Source of the DNA: Rebecca billardiae RCC1528
Lineage: Eukaryota > Haptophyta
Length of the DNA: 64,000 bases
NCBI GenBank assembly: GCA_965240325.2
Contig: OZ251227.1
Coordinates: 1,178,001-1,242,000 of the forward strand
Direction of reading: 5' to 3'
The notes under the pieces are model-generated. The model had not been told where the DNA came from. It ran no database searches and saw nothing but the letters and a program-made list of their open reading frames with translations. A program made the position numbers and the translations under genes. Within the stretch, counting starts at the first letter, position 1, and each line of letters begins with the position of its first letter. This document shows, in pieces, positions 10,507 through 20,868 of the stretch.

Positions 10507-12671
10507 AGGGCGGCGGCGAGGGCGGCGGCGGCGGCGGCGGCGGGAGCCGCGGCGCGGAGGGCGGCCCCGTGTCCGCGCAGGCGCGCGCGCCGCTGCGCGC
10601 GCTGCCCCCGCCGCCGCCCTCCGAAGCGTGGCGCCCCGTGTGGCGCGAGGCGCGCGCCGCGGCCATGTCTGCGCGCGTCGCGTGCCAGCTGCTGCTGCAG
10701 CAGGGCACGTATGCGCGCATGCGCACCGCCATCGAGTCGGGCTGGCCCCTGATCCAGCTGCTGCCCACCCGCCCGTGCTCGCCCTCGGGCGCGCTCCCCG
10801 TCGAGGGCGTGCACGGCGAGCAGCAATGGCTGCCGGTCGAGGCGGTGGCGGAGCTGCTGGACTCGCTGCCAGCGCGCAAGCTCACGAGACTGGTGGTGCT
10901 GTGGGCGCCGGGCTCGCACGCGGCCGCGCGCGCGTTCGTCGACGGGGGCATCACCGCGGCGGTGTCGCTGCGCGAGCCCCTCCCCACCTCGGCGGCCGTC
11001 GCCTTCTCGCGCGCGCTCTACCCGGCGCTGCTGAGCGGCCAGCCCATCGCGCGCGCGTTCGAGTGCGCGCGCGCGGCGCTGCCGTCCGAGCGCGCGCGCG
11101 CCGCGCTCAGCCTCGCACTCAACCCGGCGGACGCGCACGCGCACGGCGCGACGCTGCTCGTGCCGCCCGGGCTGGGCGGCACGGTCGCCGACCTCACCGC
11201 GCCGCTGTGCGGCTCGAACCTCGAGCACGCGCGCGCGGACGAGTGCGGCTGCACCGCGGGCGTGAGCGCCGCCGGCGCCGAGCGCGACGACGGCGCGCCC
11301 CCGCTCTCGGGCGCGCCCCCGCCCTCGGCCGAGCTGCTGGTCGGGCGCAGGCTGGACGTGCACGCGGTGGTGCGCGCGTGCATGAGCAGCGGGCTGACCG
11401 CGGTGTACGGCGCGGGCGGCGTGGGCAAGTCGGCGGTCGTCACCGAGGCGGCGCGCTACCTGCGCCAGCGCCACGGCTTCCCGCACGGCATCTACCTGAT
11501 CCGGCTGGAGGGCGAGCGCTCGATGAAGCACGTGCGCGCAAGGATCGCGCGCGCGCTGCGCGTCTCTGCCAGCCGCAACTCGGACCTCGCGCACGAGCTC
11601 GCAAAGTACCGGCGCTGCCTCCTCGTGCTCGACCGGTGCGAGACGGCCATCCGCACCGCGCCCAAGCAGTTCTCCTGGTTCCTCGCCACGCTGCTCAAGG
11701 ACTCGCACGTGCACATTCTGCTCACGTCGCAGGAGGCGCTCACGCGCGACGCGCAGGCGGCCATCGAGTCGGACACGGCCATCGCCGAGGTGGACATCCC
11801 GCCGCTCTCCAGCGAGGAGGCCGCGCGGCTGCTGCTCACCGCGCTGCGCAGGGCCGAGCGCGCGCTGCCGCCGCGCGAGCTGCGCGCCGCCCGCGCCGAG
11901 GGCGACGACGGCCCGGAGCCGGCCAAGCCCGCGGAGGCTGGGTCGGAGGGCGAGGGCGAGGGCGGCGCGAGCAGCGGCGAGGGCGGCGGCGCGGACGGCG
12001 GCGCGGACGCGGCGGACGCCGACGCCGAGCCGAGCGGCGCGGAGACGCTCTCGCCGCCGCTGCTCGACGGCGGCGGCGGCGGCGGCGCGCGGCTGCTCGC
12101 GCGCTCGCCGCAGGGCGTGCCGCCGCGCGCCGTGCGCGCCCTCGCCACCAACGCCGCGCTGCAGTCCCTCGAGGGCAACCCCGAGTACGTACTCGCCGCG
12201 GCCAACGCGCTGATCGCCGACCGCGGCCTCCCGCTCGCGGCCGCGCTCGAGCTCGCCAACGAGCAGAGGAGGCGCGAGGCGCGCAGCGCGGACCGGGCGC
12301 ACCGGCGCGCGGCGGCGGGCGGCGGCGGGCTCGGCTCGCTGGCGGTGCGCTTCGCCGACTATGCCAGCGGCAGCGGCGGCGGCGGCGTGCGCGGCGGGCG
12401 GCGCGGCCCGGCGGGCGGCGGCGGCGCGCTCGCGCCCGCGTCGCCCGCCGCGCTCGCCGCCAAGGGCGGCGTCGCCCTGCCGCAGCCGCGCGACGGTGCG
12501 CCGATGCAGCTGGCCCCGCGCCGCGCCGCGCCCGACCCGCGCGTCGTGCCTGCGCCCGACGCGCGCATGCGGCTGTCGCGCTCGCAGCACCGGCTGATGG
12601 CAGCTTACCACGCCGTGCTCGCGGAGTCCAAGGCGGCCTCGCGCCCGGCCGCGGCGCGTGGCGGCGGCGGC

Positions 12672-12705
<34 letters not shown>

Positions 12706-13232
12706 GCGACGCGGCGGCGGCCATGGGCGCCGCCGCGGCGGCCGCGGCGGCGGCGCCCATCCGCGCCGCGCACACCATGGCAGACCTGCGCTCAGTCCTC
12801 GCGGCGGCAGGCGGCGCGCGCGCGCGCGGCGGCGCGGCGGGCGGCGGCGCGGCGGTCGCGCTGCGCGTGGGCGGCATGGGCGACGACGGCGCGCGCTCGG
12901 CGTCGAGTGGCGAGACGGACGAGGAGGGCGCGGCCGCCGCCGACTCGGCGCCGCGCGGGCTCGCAGCGCCGGGCTCGCAGCACGCGCTGCTGCACGCCGT
13001 GCGCACGCTCTCGGCCGACGACCGCACCGCGCTCCTGCGCGCCCTCGCCAGCACCCCGCACGCGCGGGGCGCGGCGGCGGACGCGGCGGGCGCGGACCCG
13101 AGCGTGACGCCGCCTTCGAGCGGCCGCGCGGGCGCGCGCTCGCAGCGCTCGGGCGGCAGCGCGCGCCGCTCTGCGAGCGCGCGCACCAAGCGGATGCCGG
13201 CCTGGGACGACTACGACTTTGAGCACTACTGA
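4452..13232 (+). CDS. Giant CHAT-protease / twin NB-ARC (STAND NTPase) protein
   Basis: One exon, 2926 residues. I chose ATG 4452 because it sits in a strong GCCGCCATGG context. In order: an unrecognised N-terminus; a CHAT (caspase-like) domain at about 255-495 with His331 in LVCHAD and Cys413 in LGACHS as the expected catalytic dyad; an NB-ARC-type NTPase with P-loop GERGVGKT (563-570) and Walker B VLLDGADE around 636; a winged-helix-like stretch near 1175-1210; helical, TPR-like segments at about 1395-1980; a second CHAT-like segment (about 2090-2240) without the Cys; and a second NTPase with P-loop GAGGVGKS (2320-2327) and Walker B LLVLDRCE around 2394. Long Gly-, Ala-, Ser- and Asp-rich linkers join them. 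CHAT domains are proteases of the caspase/separase clan, and STAND NTPases are ligand-triggered switches, so a sensor-protease is the likely role. The trigger and substrate are unknown. I am confident of the domains. Hidden introns in low-complexity parts cannot be excluded. Confidence 0.85.
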
Positions 13233-13613
13233 GTCCTCGGAGTCATCACAAATACTGCCCTGAGGCGTTACGGAACTACGGAGGCTGCCCCGCCAGTTTC
13301 CAGCGAGCGTACTCTCTTGAGGCTAGAGTGCCTAGACGACAGAAAAATACGGTATGGGGATACTGTACGGTATGGCGGCGGATCGAAAAATGCTTCAGAC
13401 GACGCCGTTGGAACGATGGCGCAAAGCGCACAGCGCCGGACAGCGCCGCAGCCCTCGGGAGGCGCGCGGCGCAGCCCTCTCTCGTACTTTCCTGAAGGTT
13501 CTTGGCTCTCCGGCCCTCCCTCGGCCAGCCGCGGTCGTCGCGCAATCTCGCCGGCAAGCGAAGGGTTCGGCGAGCGCGGCTCCGTCATCAGCGTCGTCCT
13601 CCGTCGGTTCGCG
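13233..13613. promoter_or_regulatory. Spacer and probable promoter of the Psb27 gene
   Basis: A 381-bp gap between two same-strand genes, covering the 3' UTR of the CHAT gene and the 5' region of Psb27. An upstream in-frame extension from 13317 exists but has no leader-like or conserved character. No clear core element is seen. Confidence 0.4.
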
Positions 13614-14144
13614 ATGCTTGCCTCGTTCGTGATCGCATCCGCGCTGGCGTACGCGCCCACGCCGGTGTCGCGTGTCGCGGCATCGCGCGCGGCCGCGCGC
13701 TCTGCCGTCGCCGACTGCACCATGCAGCTTTCGCGCCGCGACATGCTCGCTTCGGGCGCCAGCGCGTTTGCGGCGGCGGCGACGCTTGGCAGCCTCGTGC
13801 AGCCTGTGTATGCCACCGACTACGGGCTGACGAAGGACTACCAGGTGGACTCGGTCAACCTCATCGCCAACATGCGCCTAGCCACCAACCTCACCCGCGG
13901 CACCGACGGCTTTGAGCAGACGGTCGAGCTCACGCGCAAGCAGATGAACGAGTACGTGTCCTACTACCGCCGCCAGTCGAAGTACTCGGGCGCGCAGTCG
14001 TTCGGCACCCTGTACACCGCGGTGAACACCCTCGCGGGGCACTACGCCTCGTACGGCAACTCGTACCCCGTGCCAGCGAAGCGCCGCGAGCGGCTGACCG
14101 TGCAGTACAAGGAGGCGGAGAAGTACCTCAAGAAGGGCAGATAA
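13614..14144 (+). CDS. psb27: Photosystem II repair/assembly protein Psb27, plastid-targeted
   Basis: One exon, 176 residues. The mature part (from about residue 68) is the Psb27 four-helix domain: ELTRKQMNEYVSYYRRQSKY, then SFGTLYTAVNTLAGHYASYG, then PVPAKRRERL and a last helix ending EKYLKKGR. Psb27 binds the lumenal side of CP43 during photosystem II assembly and repair. The leader is tripartite: an ER-type signal (MLASFVIASALAYAP), an Ala/Arg/Ser transit region, and a thylakoid leader with twin arginines (SRRDMLASGASAFAAAA) ending VYATD. This arrangement is typical of algae with complex plastids and puts the protein in the thylakoid lumen. The start at 13614 is chosen because the signal peptide begins there. 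High confidence. Confidence 0.92.
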   Translation: MLASFVIASALAYAPTPVSRVAASRAAARSAVADCTMQLSRRDMLASGASAFAAAATLGSLVQPVYATDYGLTKDYQVDSVNLIANMRLATNLTRGTDGFEQTVELTRKQMNEYVSYYRRQSKYSGAQSFGTLYTAVNTLAGHYASYGNSYPVPAKRRERLTVQYKEAEKYLKKGR

Positions 14145-15611
14145 GCGCGCAGCCGCGGACGCACCGGCGCGCCGCTTTGACGCCGCGGCACGGCGCTGCC
14201 GGCCAAGACCCCTGCCAGGACAGCGCGCGCATGACACGCGCGCGCACATCCTATCCGCCGCCCGCGGATCGTGCACGTGAGCCCGGCCGGCCTGCAACCG
14301 CCAAGCCGCGGCCGCGCGCAACGCTCCTCGCGCTCGCGCAGCCACAGCTATCTCGTGTCTCGCTGGCGCTCGGGCGGTGGGTGGTGTCTCTGGCGCGCAT
14401 GTACCCGTTCATCTGTTGTCTGCCCTTGCGATTGAGACGTGCTGGCCGTCAACTCCCGCGTCTCGCTTCAGCTGGCAAGCGGCAATCCACTCCGATCCGC
14501 GCTGGTGACTTTTGACACTTCTCCGTGCCGTGTCGCCAGCGGTGGTTGTCAACAGCCCACAGCCACAGGTCAGGCAGCTGCCACAGACAGTCTCAGGCTC
14601 AGGCAATGTTCGATTGTTGCCAGATGCCAGATGATGGATATGGTGCCAGCAGCTACCGAGCACCGTATGGCAGTAGTAGGCCTAAGTATGTACTATGTGC
14701 GCGCGAGGCGGCGAGACCGCGGGACTACCGTAGTCCGTACTCCGGGACTACCCGCTACCGTTAACTGAGCCAACGGTCCGTTCACTACTCCCGGTACTCG
14801 CCTACTAACTACGACTCAGTAACGGAGTACGGCTGTCGCGGCTCGGTAGTATCCGGACGCGGATCTGCTAACTAATTATAATAATGATCAATCCGAAGTA
14901 AATAAATAAAATTCACTGCTGCATGAATGGGAAATATCATGGGCCAAGCGGCGCGGATGCGATAATAGTTGATGACTGATTTATTTGATACGATTGCAGC
15001 AGCGACACTGAATAACAGGCTGATGATTCAGCAGTACAGCTGGCGTACACTGTACATACATACCGCGCAACCGTGCCCGCGTGGCAGCCCGCTCATTGGA
15101 GTCAGGTCCGTCACACGTTCACTGAGCCGGAGGCCCCGGCCCCGGGGCCGGGGCCTGCGCGGGGCCCGGCGGCCCGGCCGCCGGTGGGCCCCGCGCGGCC
15201 CGCGCCCGGTCCTGGAGCGAGTCTACTCGTACTTAGTCTACTTACTGAGTCGTAGCCGGCGCATGGCTGCGGTCGGCGGCCTGACGCTGCCTCGCAGGCT
15301 GATGAGGCTCGCTGACGCGTCAGCGGCGGGGCTTGTGTCCGGTGGCGGTGGCCAGTGGCCGTGACTCTCGTCGGACGGCGCGGTCACGGGGTCAGTAGTT
15401 GGCCGAGTGTCCCCGCAGCCGCGGACTGGCGTCCCGGTAGCCGAGGCAGACAGTCTCACACTAGTCACAGTCTGAGTCACGAACTCACTGCTATAAGGCA
15501 GAGTACACGTCGCCGGTAGAATCTAGCCATCGACATCACGATTCGCCCCATCCTGACGGTCGCACCCGACGCGGACAGCAGCGATGATGTCCTCGTAAGG
15601 CGCGTCAAGTG
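14145..15611. other. Intergenic region between convergent genes
   Basis: No gene recognised in 1.47 kb. It includes an AT-rich patch at about 14870-15010 and a GC-rich patch with a perfect 24-bp palindrome (15132-15155). Small ORFs here look random. Confidence 0.5.
15132..15155. repeat. Perfect 24-bp GC palindrome
   Basis: The sequence from GGCCCCGGCC to its own reverse complement forms a self-complementary 24-mer of only G and C. It could form a very stable hairpin or cruciform; no function assigned. Confidence 0.8.
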
Positions 15612-18021
15612 TCATATCGCGTCGTCCGCCGCGCAGTCGCTCTCGCAGTGGCTCCGTACCTCCGCGTCTGCCGGCGGGGAGTCGGCGTGCGCCGAGTGGG
15701 CGGAGTGGCGGTGCACACGCACCGCGACACCGACGCCGACGGCGCGCGTCGAGTCGGGCGCGCCCTCAGGCGCCGCGCTGCCCGCGCCCGCGCCACCTCC
15801 CAAGGTCGACCAGAAGACCAGCTGCGCGCCACGCAAGACGAATTCGGGCGCGTACAGGAACTCGAAGCGCACGGTGGCCGTCTCGCCCTGGTCGAGGACG
15901 CCGTCGACGACCGCGCGCACGCGCACCGCCCGCTTGAGCGTGAGCGTGTGCAGCACAAGCTGCGCGCCGACGGCAATCGAGCGCGGCATGCACAGCAGCT
16001 GCACCCGCTGCGCCGGGTGCACGCGCGCGCACGTGCACGGCCGGGTGGCGGAGGCGGAGGGGGCGGAAGGGGGCGGTCAGGGCGGGTGCATGGGCAGGGC
16101 TACGCCCAGCGCGGCGTGCGACGGGCACCAGCCGCGCGCGCTCGGCCGCGTGCGCCGCGCGCGCACACACCGCGTCAAACTGCTTGCACGCGCACGGCCG
16201 CAGCGACGCGTCGACCAGCACCATCCCACGCCTGGGGGCGAGCCGCTCGGGCGGCAGCAGGTGCAGCGAGGCGGTGTGCCCGGCGGAGACGCGATCGACC
16301 GCGAGCTGCTTGTAGTGGATCGAGCTGAGCTTCACCGGGAGGAAGCGCCCCTCCGCGTCCGGCCCGAGCAGCATGCGCGAGCGCGGCCCGGCGCGCGCGC
16401 ACCTCGGCTCAGCCAGCCGGACAGTGCCCTGCATGAGCGTGCCCGTCACGATCGCGCCGTGCGTGTGCGTCGGCGCGCCCACGATCACGTCCGAGCTGAC
16501 GGAGGAGGAGGTGCGGATGTTGCGCACAGCGGCGAGGTCGGAGGCGTCGTCGGAGCGCCCGCTGCCGCTCGGAGGCGCGCCCCCCGCGCCGCTCTCGCCC
16601 GCAAGCGGCAGCGCGTCGAGCAGTGAGCCGCCGCCGCCGCCGGCCGCGCCCCCGGCTGTGAACCCCCACGCGTCCTCGTCCTCGTCCTCGTCGCCAAAGA
16701 GGCCGACGCCGCGCGCTCGGCGCGCGCGGTTGGACTTGGGGCGCGAGCCTCGTCGGCATTCGCGCCCGCCGCTGTTGCTGCTACTGCTGCTGTGCGTGCG
16801 GCGCACGTGCACCGCCGCCGCCGCCGGCTCCGCGGCCGCGTGCTCGGCGGCTGCGTTGGCCGACCGCTGCCCTGGCGGCGCCGCCGCCAGCGCCGAGGGC
16901 GCAGCCGCAGCCGCGGGCGCGGGCGCGGTGCTGAAGACGTTGTCGATGGCGAAGAGGGCGGGCGCGCCGCGCCGCGCGTCCCAGTGCGGCGCGGCGGGCA
17001 GCAGGTTGAGGAAGTGCCGCAGCAGCTCCATCCCTTCGCCCGACACGGACGAGAGAGCAAACAGCGGCGCGATCGGCTCGCCCGCGCCGAGCGCGCGCGC
17101 CGCGAGCGAGGCGTCGTCGCGCGAGTGCACGCGGAGCGGCACGCGGCGGGAGCCGGGGACGACGAGGAGCTCCTGCAGCTGCCGCGTCGCTCGCTCCACC
17201 GCGTCGAGCCCCGCGTCCGCCTTACTCACCACGTAGAAGACGCCGACGCACAGCGCGCGCGCAATCGCCTCGTGTGCGACTGTCGTCCGAGTCACGCCCT
17301 CGTCAGCGCCGACCACGACGGCGGCGTAGTCCGGCGCCTGCGCGGTGAGGCCGGAGACGGTGGTCTTGAAGTACTTGTCCGAGCCGCACAAGTCGACAAG
17401 CGTGACCAGCTTCACCGCCGCGCCGACCACCTCCTCGGGCGCGTCCGCCAGCGGCCGCGCGCGCAGCGCACGCCCGTCCGCGTCAAAGCCGACGACTCGC
17501 GTGGAGACGGAGGAGGTGCAGCCGGTCTCGAGCTCGTGCACGTGGCGGAGCACACCGGCGCGGGCGGAGCCGGCGCCATCGTCGAGCATGCCGTGCGAGA
17601 GCACGCCGATCAGCGTCGACTTGCCCGCCTGCCACTCGCCGAGCACGGCACAGCGCACCTCGATCTTCCGGCTCGAGTCCGCGAGCTGCCGGACGAGCAC
17701 CTCGACCACTTGCCGCCCGTTGTGCGCGAGCTGGCGCGTGCGCATCACGTTCATGCGCACGCCGAGCTGCTCGCACATGTCGCGCAGCGTCGAGAGCGAG
17801 CCCTCCGCCTCGCTCGCCGCCAGCCCCTTCGCGTGCCCATTGTCGCACACACCGAGCTCGTAGATCGCCTCGCCGCCGCCCTCCTCCAGCCGATACTTGA
17901 GCTGCGTCACGAGCTGCGTGAAGCGTGTGCGCGACGGGCGCAGGAGCTTCAGCTTGTACTCCACGTTGCCCTCGTCGCTCTCGCGCTCGAGCATCAGCTC
18001 GCGCTCGCCCCCTCGCTCCAT
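15612..18021 (-). CDS. GTPBP1/GTPBP2-like translational GTPase
   Basis: Two exons: 18021-16171 and 16007-15612, 748 residues. The intron (16170-16008) has GTGTGT...GCAG ends; it restores the reading KQFDA|RVQLLC, which matches the family across the join. The N-terminal YKLKLLRPSRTRFTQLVTQL region is typical of GTPBP1/2. The G domain has G1 GEWQAGKST (128-136), G4 SKAD (266-269) and SSVSGEGMELL. The G3 motif reads DLCGSDKY (from D210): the histidine expected in DxxGH is a serine (214). A long Ala/Ser/Asp-rich insert (about 375-500) lies between the G domain and the beta-barrel domains II and III. GTPBP1/2 are EF-Tu-like factors linked to ribosome rescue and mRNA decay. The start at 18021 is the ATG just before MERGGERELM; an ATG at 18114 would extend it. 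It shares a 91-bp gap with the next gene. Confidence 0.85.
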
Positions 18022-18112
18022 GGCTTCCGTCCGCCGGCGCCAATTCCAGATGGCGACGGTTCGCCGCGGCGAACGAATGCCGCGATGAGCGCCGAGCTCC
18101 TGCGGCGAATCC
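18022..18112. promoter_or_regulatory. Short bidirectional promoter gap, GTPBP-like / coiled-coil membrane protein
   Basis: Only 91 bp separate the two divergent start codons, the shortest such gap in the window. A CCAAT sequence occurs within GGCGCCAATTCC near 18040. That the two genes share a promoter is inferred from spacing. Confidence 0.45.
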
Positions 18113-19648
18113 ATGGCGTCGGCGGCGAGCCGCTGGCTGGCGGTGCTCTTGTGCGTCGAGGCTTCGACGCCCGCACCGCTGGCGTCGGCGAGACCGCCGC
18201 CGTCGGCAATAGTCCGTGCAAGGCGTGCACTCGCCGAGCTGCGCACCCAACGCTCCCTGATCGAGCGGAGTGAGGCCGCGCTGCGCGCGCGGCTGCCGGC
18301 TCTGCAGGATGACTCGGCCGAGCGCACGCGGCTGAGCCGCGCAGCCTACTCGCAGTGGTGGTGGGCGGACTACGACGCGCGCGGGCTCTCTGCAGAGGTG
18401 CAGCTGCAGCGGGGCTGGCAGCTCGTGCGCGGCGCGCTCAACGTACGCCGGCCGCGCTGGCGCGAGCGCGCGCTCGCGCTCGTGCGCGGCGCAAAGACGG
18501 GCCTCGCGCGCACCGCACGCCGCCAGCAGGCGGACGAGGCAGCGGAGATCTACGCGCGCGTGCGCGAGCTTCGAGCATCTTACGAGCGTGCTAATCTCGA
18601 GGCCGTCGCCGTCGGCCGCCTCTTCGTCGACGGCATGCTCAGCGCCGACCGCGCGCGCGCAAAGAGCGAAGATCTGGACGGCGTGATTGCGGCCGCCTCC
18701 GCTCGGCTGGAGCGCACCGCGGCGCTGGCGAGGGCGCTCGAGGCTCGCGAGCGCGCGCTGTCCGAGCTGGACGCGCACGTGCGCTGTCGGCTCGTGCGCC
18801 GCGCGGCGGCGTACGCGCGTCACGCTGACGGCGAACCAGGCGCCGCCCCGCCGTCCTCACCTGCGGGCAGCACCGATGCAGCCGCGAGCCGGGGCGCGCC
18901 TGAGCGCGTGCAACGATGGCGGCGGGCGGTGCGCGCTCGGCGCGAGGCAGCGTTGGCGGATGCGAGCGCAGTCGAGGGCTTGCTGCGCTCGGCAATCGAG
19001 CGCGCTGAGAACGTACTCATCACCGCCGAGATGGGCCGGTACACCACCGAGCGCGAGCTGCGCCGCGTCGCCGCGGGCAACCTCACCGCCGCCGACTGCG
19101 ACCTGCTGTGTGATGATCCGGTCGAGTTGCGCCGCCGTGCGCGCGCGGAGCGGCGGGGGCGGAGGCGCCGCGCCGCGCAGGGCGAGGATGGCGGGGCGGA
19201 TGTCACCGAGGAGGACGCGCCAGCTGGCGCGCCCGCGCTTCACGAGGGGATCCCCGCAGAGCTCGAGCCGCTCTCCTGGGCGGGCCTCTGCCTCGCGCTG
19301 CCAGTGCGCGCCGCGCGCGCCGTGCGCACCACAGTCGGTGAGTCCGTGGCGGTGGCGACCGGTGCGATCTATCCGAGCCTCGAGCAGCTGGCGTTCATAG
19401 CGAAGGTAGGCGCGCTCGCCACCGTCCCTCTCTTCGTCTGGGTTCGCATCTGCGACGGCCTCGGCGCCATCATCGCCGCCTTCGCGTTCGCGCGGGGCAA
19501 ACCTGCCGCGCACGCTTTCAACAACGCGCTCGAGCTGGCATGGGCGCGCCGCCCACGCCTCTTTGTGCTCCTCGTGCTATGCGCGCTCGGCTGGCTGGCG
19601 CGGTGGGTGCTAGTAGCGCTGGACGAGGACTCCATCGCAGCGGGCTGA
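18113..19648 (+). CDS. Unrecognised coiled-coil protein with signal peptide and C-terminal membrane helices
   Basis: One exon, 511 residues; I do not recognise a family. The start ATG (18113) is in a good context (CCATGG) and is followed by a signal-like stretch (SRWLAVLLCVEASTPAPLASA). Residues about 35-240 are Ala/Arg/Glu-rich and helical, with heptad-like spacing (for example RALAELRTQRSLIERSEAAL), so a coiled coil is likely. A second helical block at about 265-370 includes ERELRRVAAGNLTAADCDLL. The last 120 residues contain hydrophobic segments (AFIAKVGALATVPLFVWVRI, LGAIIAAFAFA and LFVLLVLCALGWLARWVLVA), so the protein is probably anchored in a membrane by its C-terminus. The signal could lead to the ER or, through a complex-plastid leader, to the plastid envelope. 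Intact frame, typical codon usage and a promoter shared with a conserved gene support expression. Confidence 0.7.
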   Translation: MASAASRWLAVLLCVEASTPAPLASARPPPSAIVRARRALAELRTQRSLIERSEAALRARLPALQDDSAERTRLSRAAYSQWWWADYDARGLSAEVQLQRGWQLVRGALNVRRPRWRERALALVRGAKTGLARTARRQQADEAAEIYARVRELRASYERANLEAVAVGRLFVDGMLSADRARAKSEDLDGVIAAASARLERTAALARALEARERALSELDAHVRCRLVRRAAAYARHADGEPGAAPPSSPAGSTDAAASRGAPERVQRWRRAVRARREAALADASAVEGLLRSAIERAENVLITAEMGRYTTERELRRVAAGNLTAADCDLLCDDPVELRRRARAERRGRRRRAAQGEDGGADVTEEDAPAGAPALHEGIPAELEPLSWAGLCLALPVRAARAVRTTVGESVAVATGAIYPSLEQLAFIAKVGALATVPLFVWVRICDGLGAIIAAFAFARGKPAAHAFNNALELAWARRPRLFVLLVLCALGWLARWVLVALDEDSIAAG

Positions 19649-20386
19649 AATGCGCGGCGGTGTGGCTGGCCGCCGCGGTGACGACGGGGCTCCGAAGGTG
19701 GCCGCCGCGGAGTGGTATCGTTACTCGGCAGCAGTCGGCCGGATTCCCGCCGCGTCGCGGACGGGCGACGGCGCCGTGGCTGCGCCTGGCCTGCGGGCCT
19801 GCGGCGGCCGGCGGATCCGGCCGCCGCAAGTGCGGCCGGGCGGCGGCCGCATCCGCAGGGCCGGCGTGCAACATTGGCTCATCAGCTGCGCTGAGTGACG
19901 CCCGAGCCGGCGGATCGGGATGACCGGATCATTCTAACACTCGTCAGTGCTAGTTACACAGTACACTAGCACTGCTGCCTCTCGATCGTCTGAAGCCTCA
20001 TCTGCATCGTGCGCTGATGTAATTCATCCGAGAGGTAGTAGGCGGCTAAGACTAAGACCTGCTACATGCTTGATGCTAGCGGGGGCACTCGGGCATTGCT
20101 GGCGCCGCGCGGCAGAATCAGACTCAGAGAATATCGCTGATGATCATGATGATATATTCACTACTGATGATGCTGGTGCTAAGTCATCGGACTGGTCACG
20201 GACCGTCGCAGGACACGGCGGTGAGTGCTGGTGACTGACTGTGACGCGGTCGCGTTCGGTCGATCTACTTTAACGTGAGGGGCCCGCCGCCGCGGCGGGC
20301 CCCCCGCCCGCCCGCCCCCGGGCCAGCGCCTGCGGGGCTGCGGGCGGAGTCCCACTGGGCACCACTGGCCAGCCCGCGCCGAGCTG

Positions 20387-20604
20387 GATGCCAGGCCGCC
20401 ATCCGAGCCCAGGCACCACTCCCTCGTCGCAGCATTGGCGCCAGGCCAAGCCGCAAGCGTGCCCTGTGGCCCGTGCCGTCGGAGTCAGACCTGACTCCTT
20501 ACAATAGGAGGAGTGAAGCCTGAGGGCGGGTGACACTGACAGTGCCACGTTTCTTTCTGCAACGCGTATGGTACCGTGCCGACCTGGCGGTGATGATTCC
20601 ACTG
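20387..20604 (+). repeat. Left arm of a long inverted repeat
   Basis: From GATGCCAGGCCGCC through CCGACCTGGCGG to GATTCCACTG. It is complementary to 21457-21255 with few substitutions and a few small indels (for example six bases near 20532 and four near 20555 absent from the other arm). The indels favour an old mobile or fold-back element over an assembly artefact. Confidence 0.8.
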
Positions 20605-20763
20605 CGGGGCCCCTGGGGTGCAGTGGCTGGACTGATACTGATACTAGTTTGTGATCAAGGAATATTGGTGACAGCTAGTGCTGACATGTGATGACGATGA
20701 CTGATGAGGCTGAATTCATGATGAGGTAGCGGTACTGCCGTTAATCGCCATCGGAGCCGGTCC

Positions 20764-20868
20764 CGGCGGCCTCGATGGCGAGGCACCACTGGCCAGCCCG
20801 CGCCGGCGACCTCGATGGCAAGGCACCACTCGGGCCAGCCCACGCCGGCGGCCTCGATGCGGCGAGGC
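20764..20868 (+). repeat. Tandem repeat of about 40 bp, 2.6 copies
   Basis: Units start at 20764, 20804 and 20845, each beginning CGGCG(G/A)CCTCGATG and including GGCACCACT and GGCCAGCCC. The GGCACCACTGGCCAGCCCGC core also occurs at 20358-20380, just outside the left inverted arm. Confidence 0.75.

Noticed and set aside
9701-13222. 1173-codon plus-strand ORF in another frame of the CHAT/NTPase gene
   Set aside because: Arg/Ala-rich shadow frame produced by very high GC; no domain, and the main frame has clear P-loops and the CHAT motif.
13317-13613. N-terminal extension of Psb27 by about 99 residues
   Set aside because: It would bury the signal peptide that starts at 13614; no conserved content.
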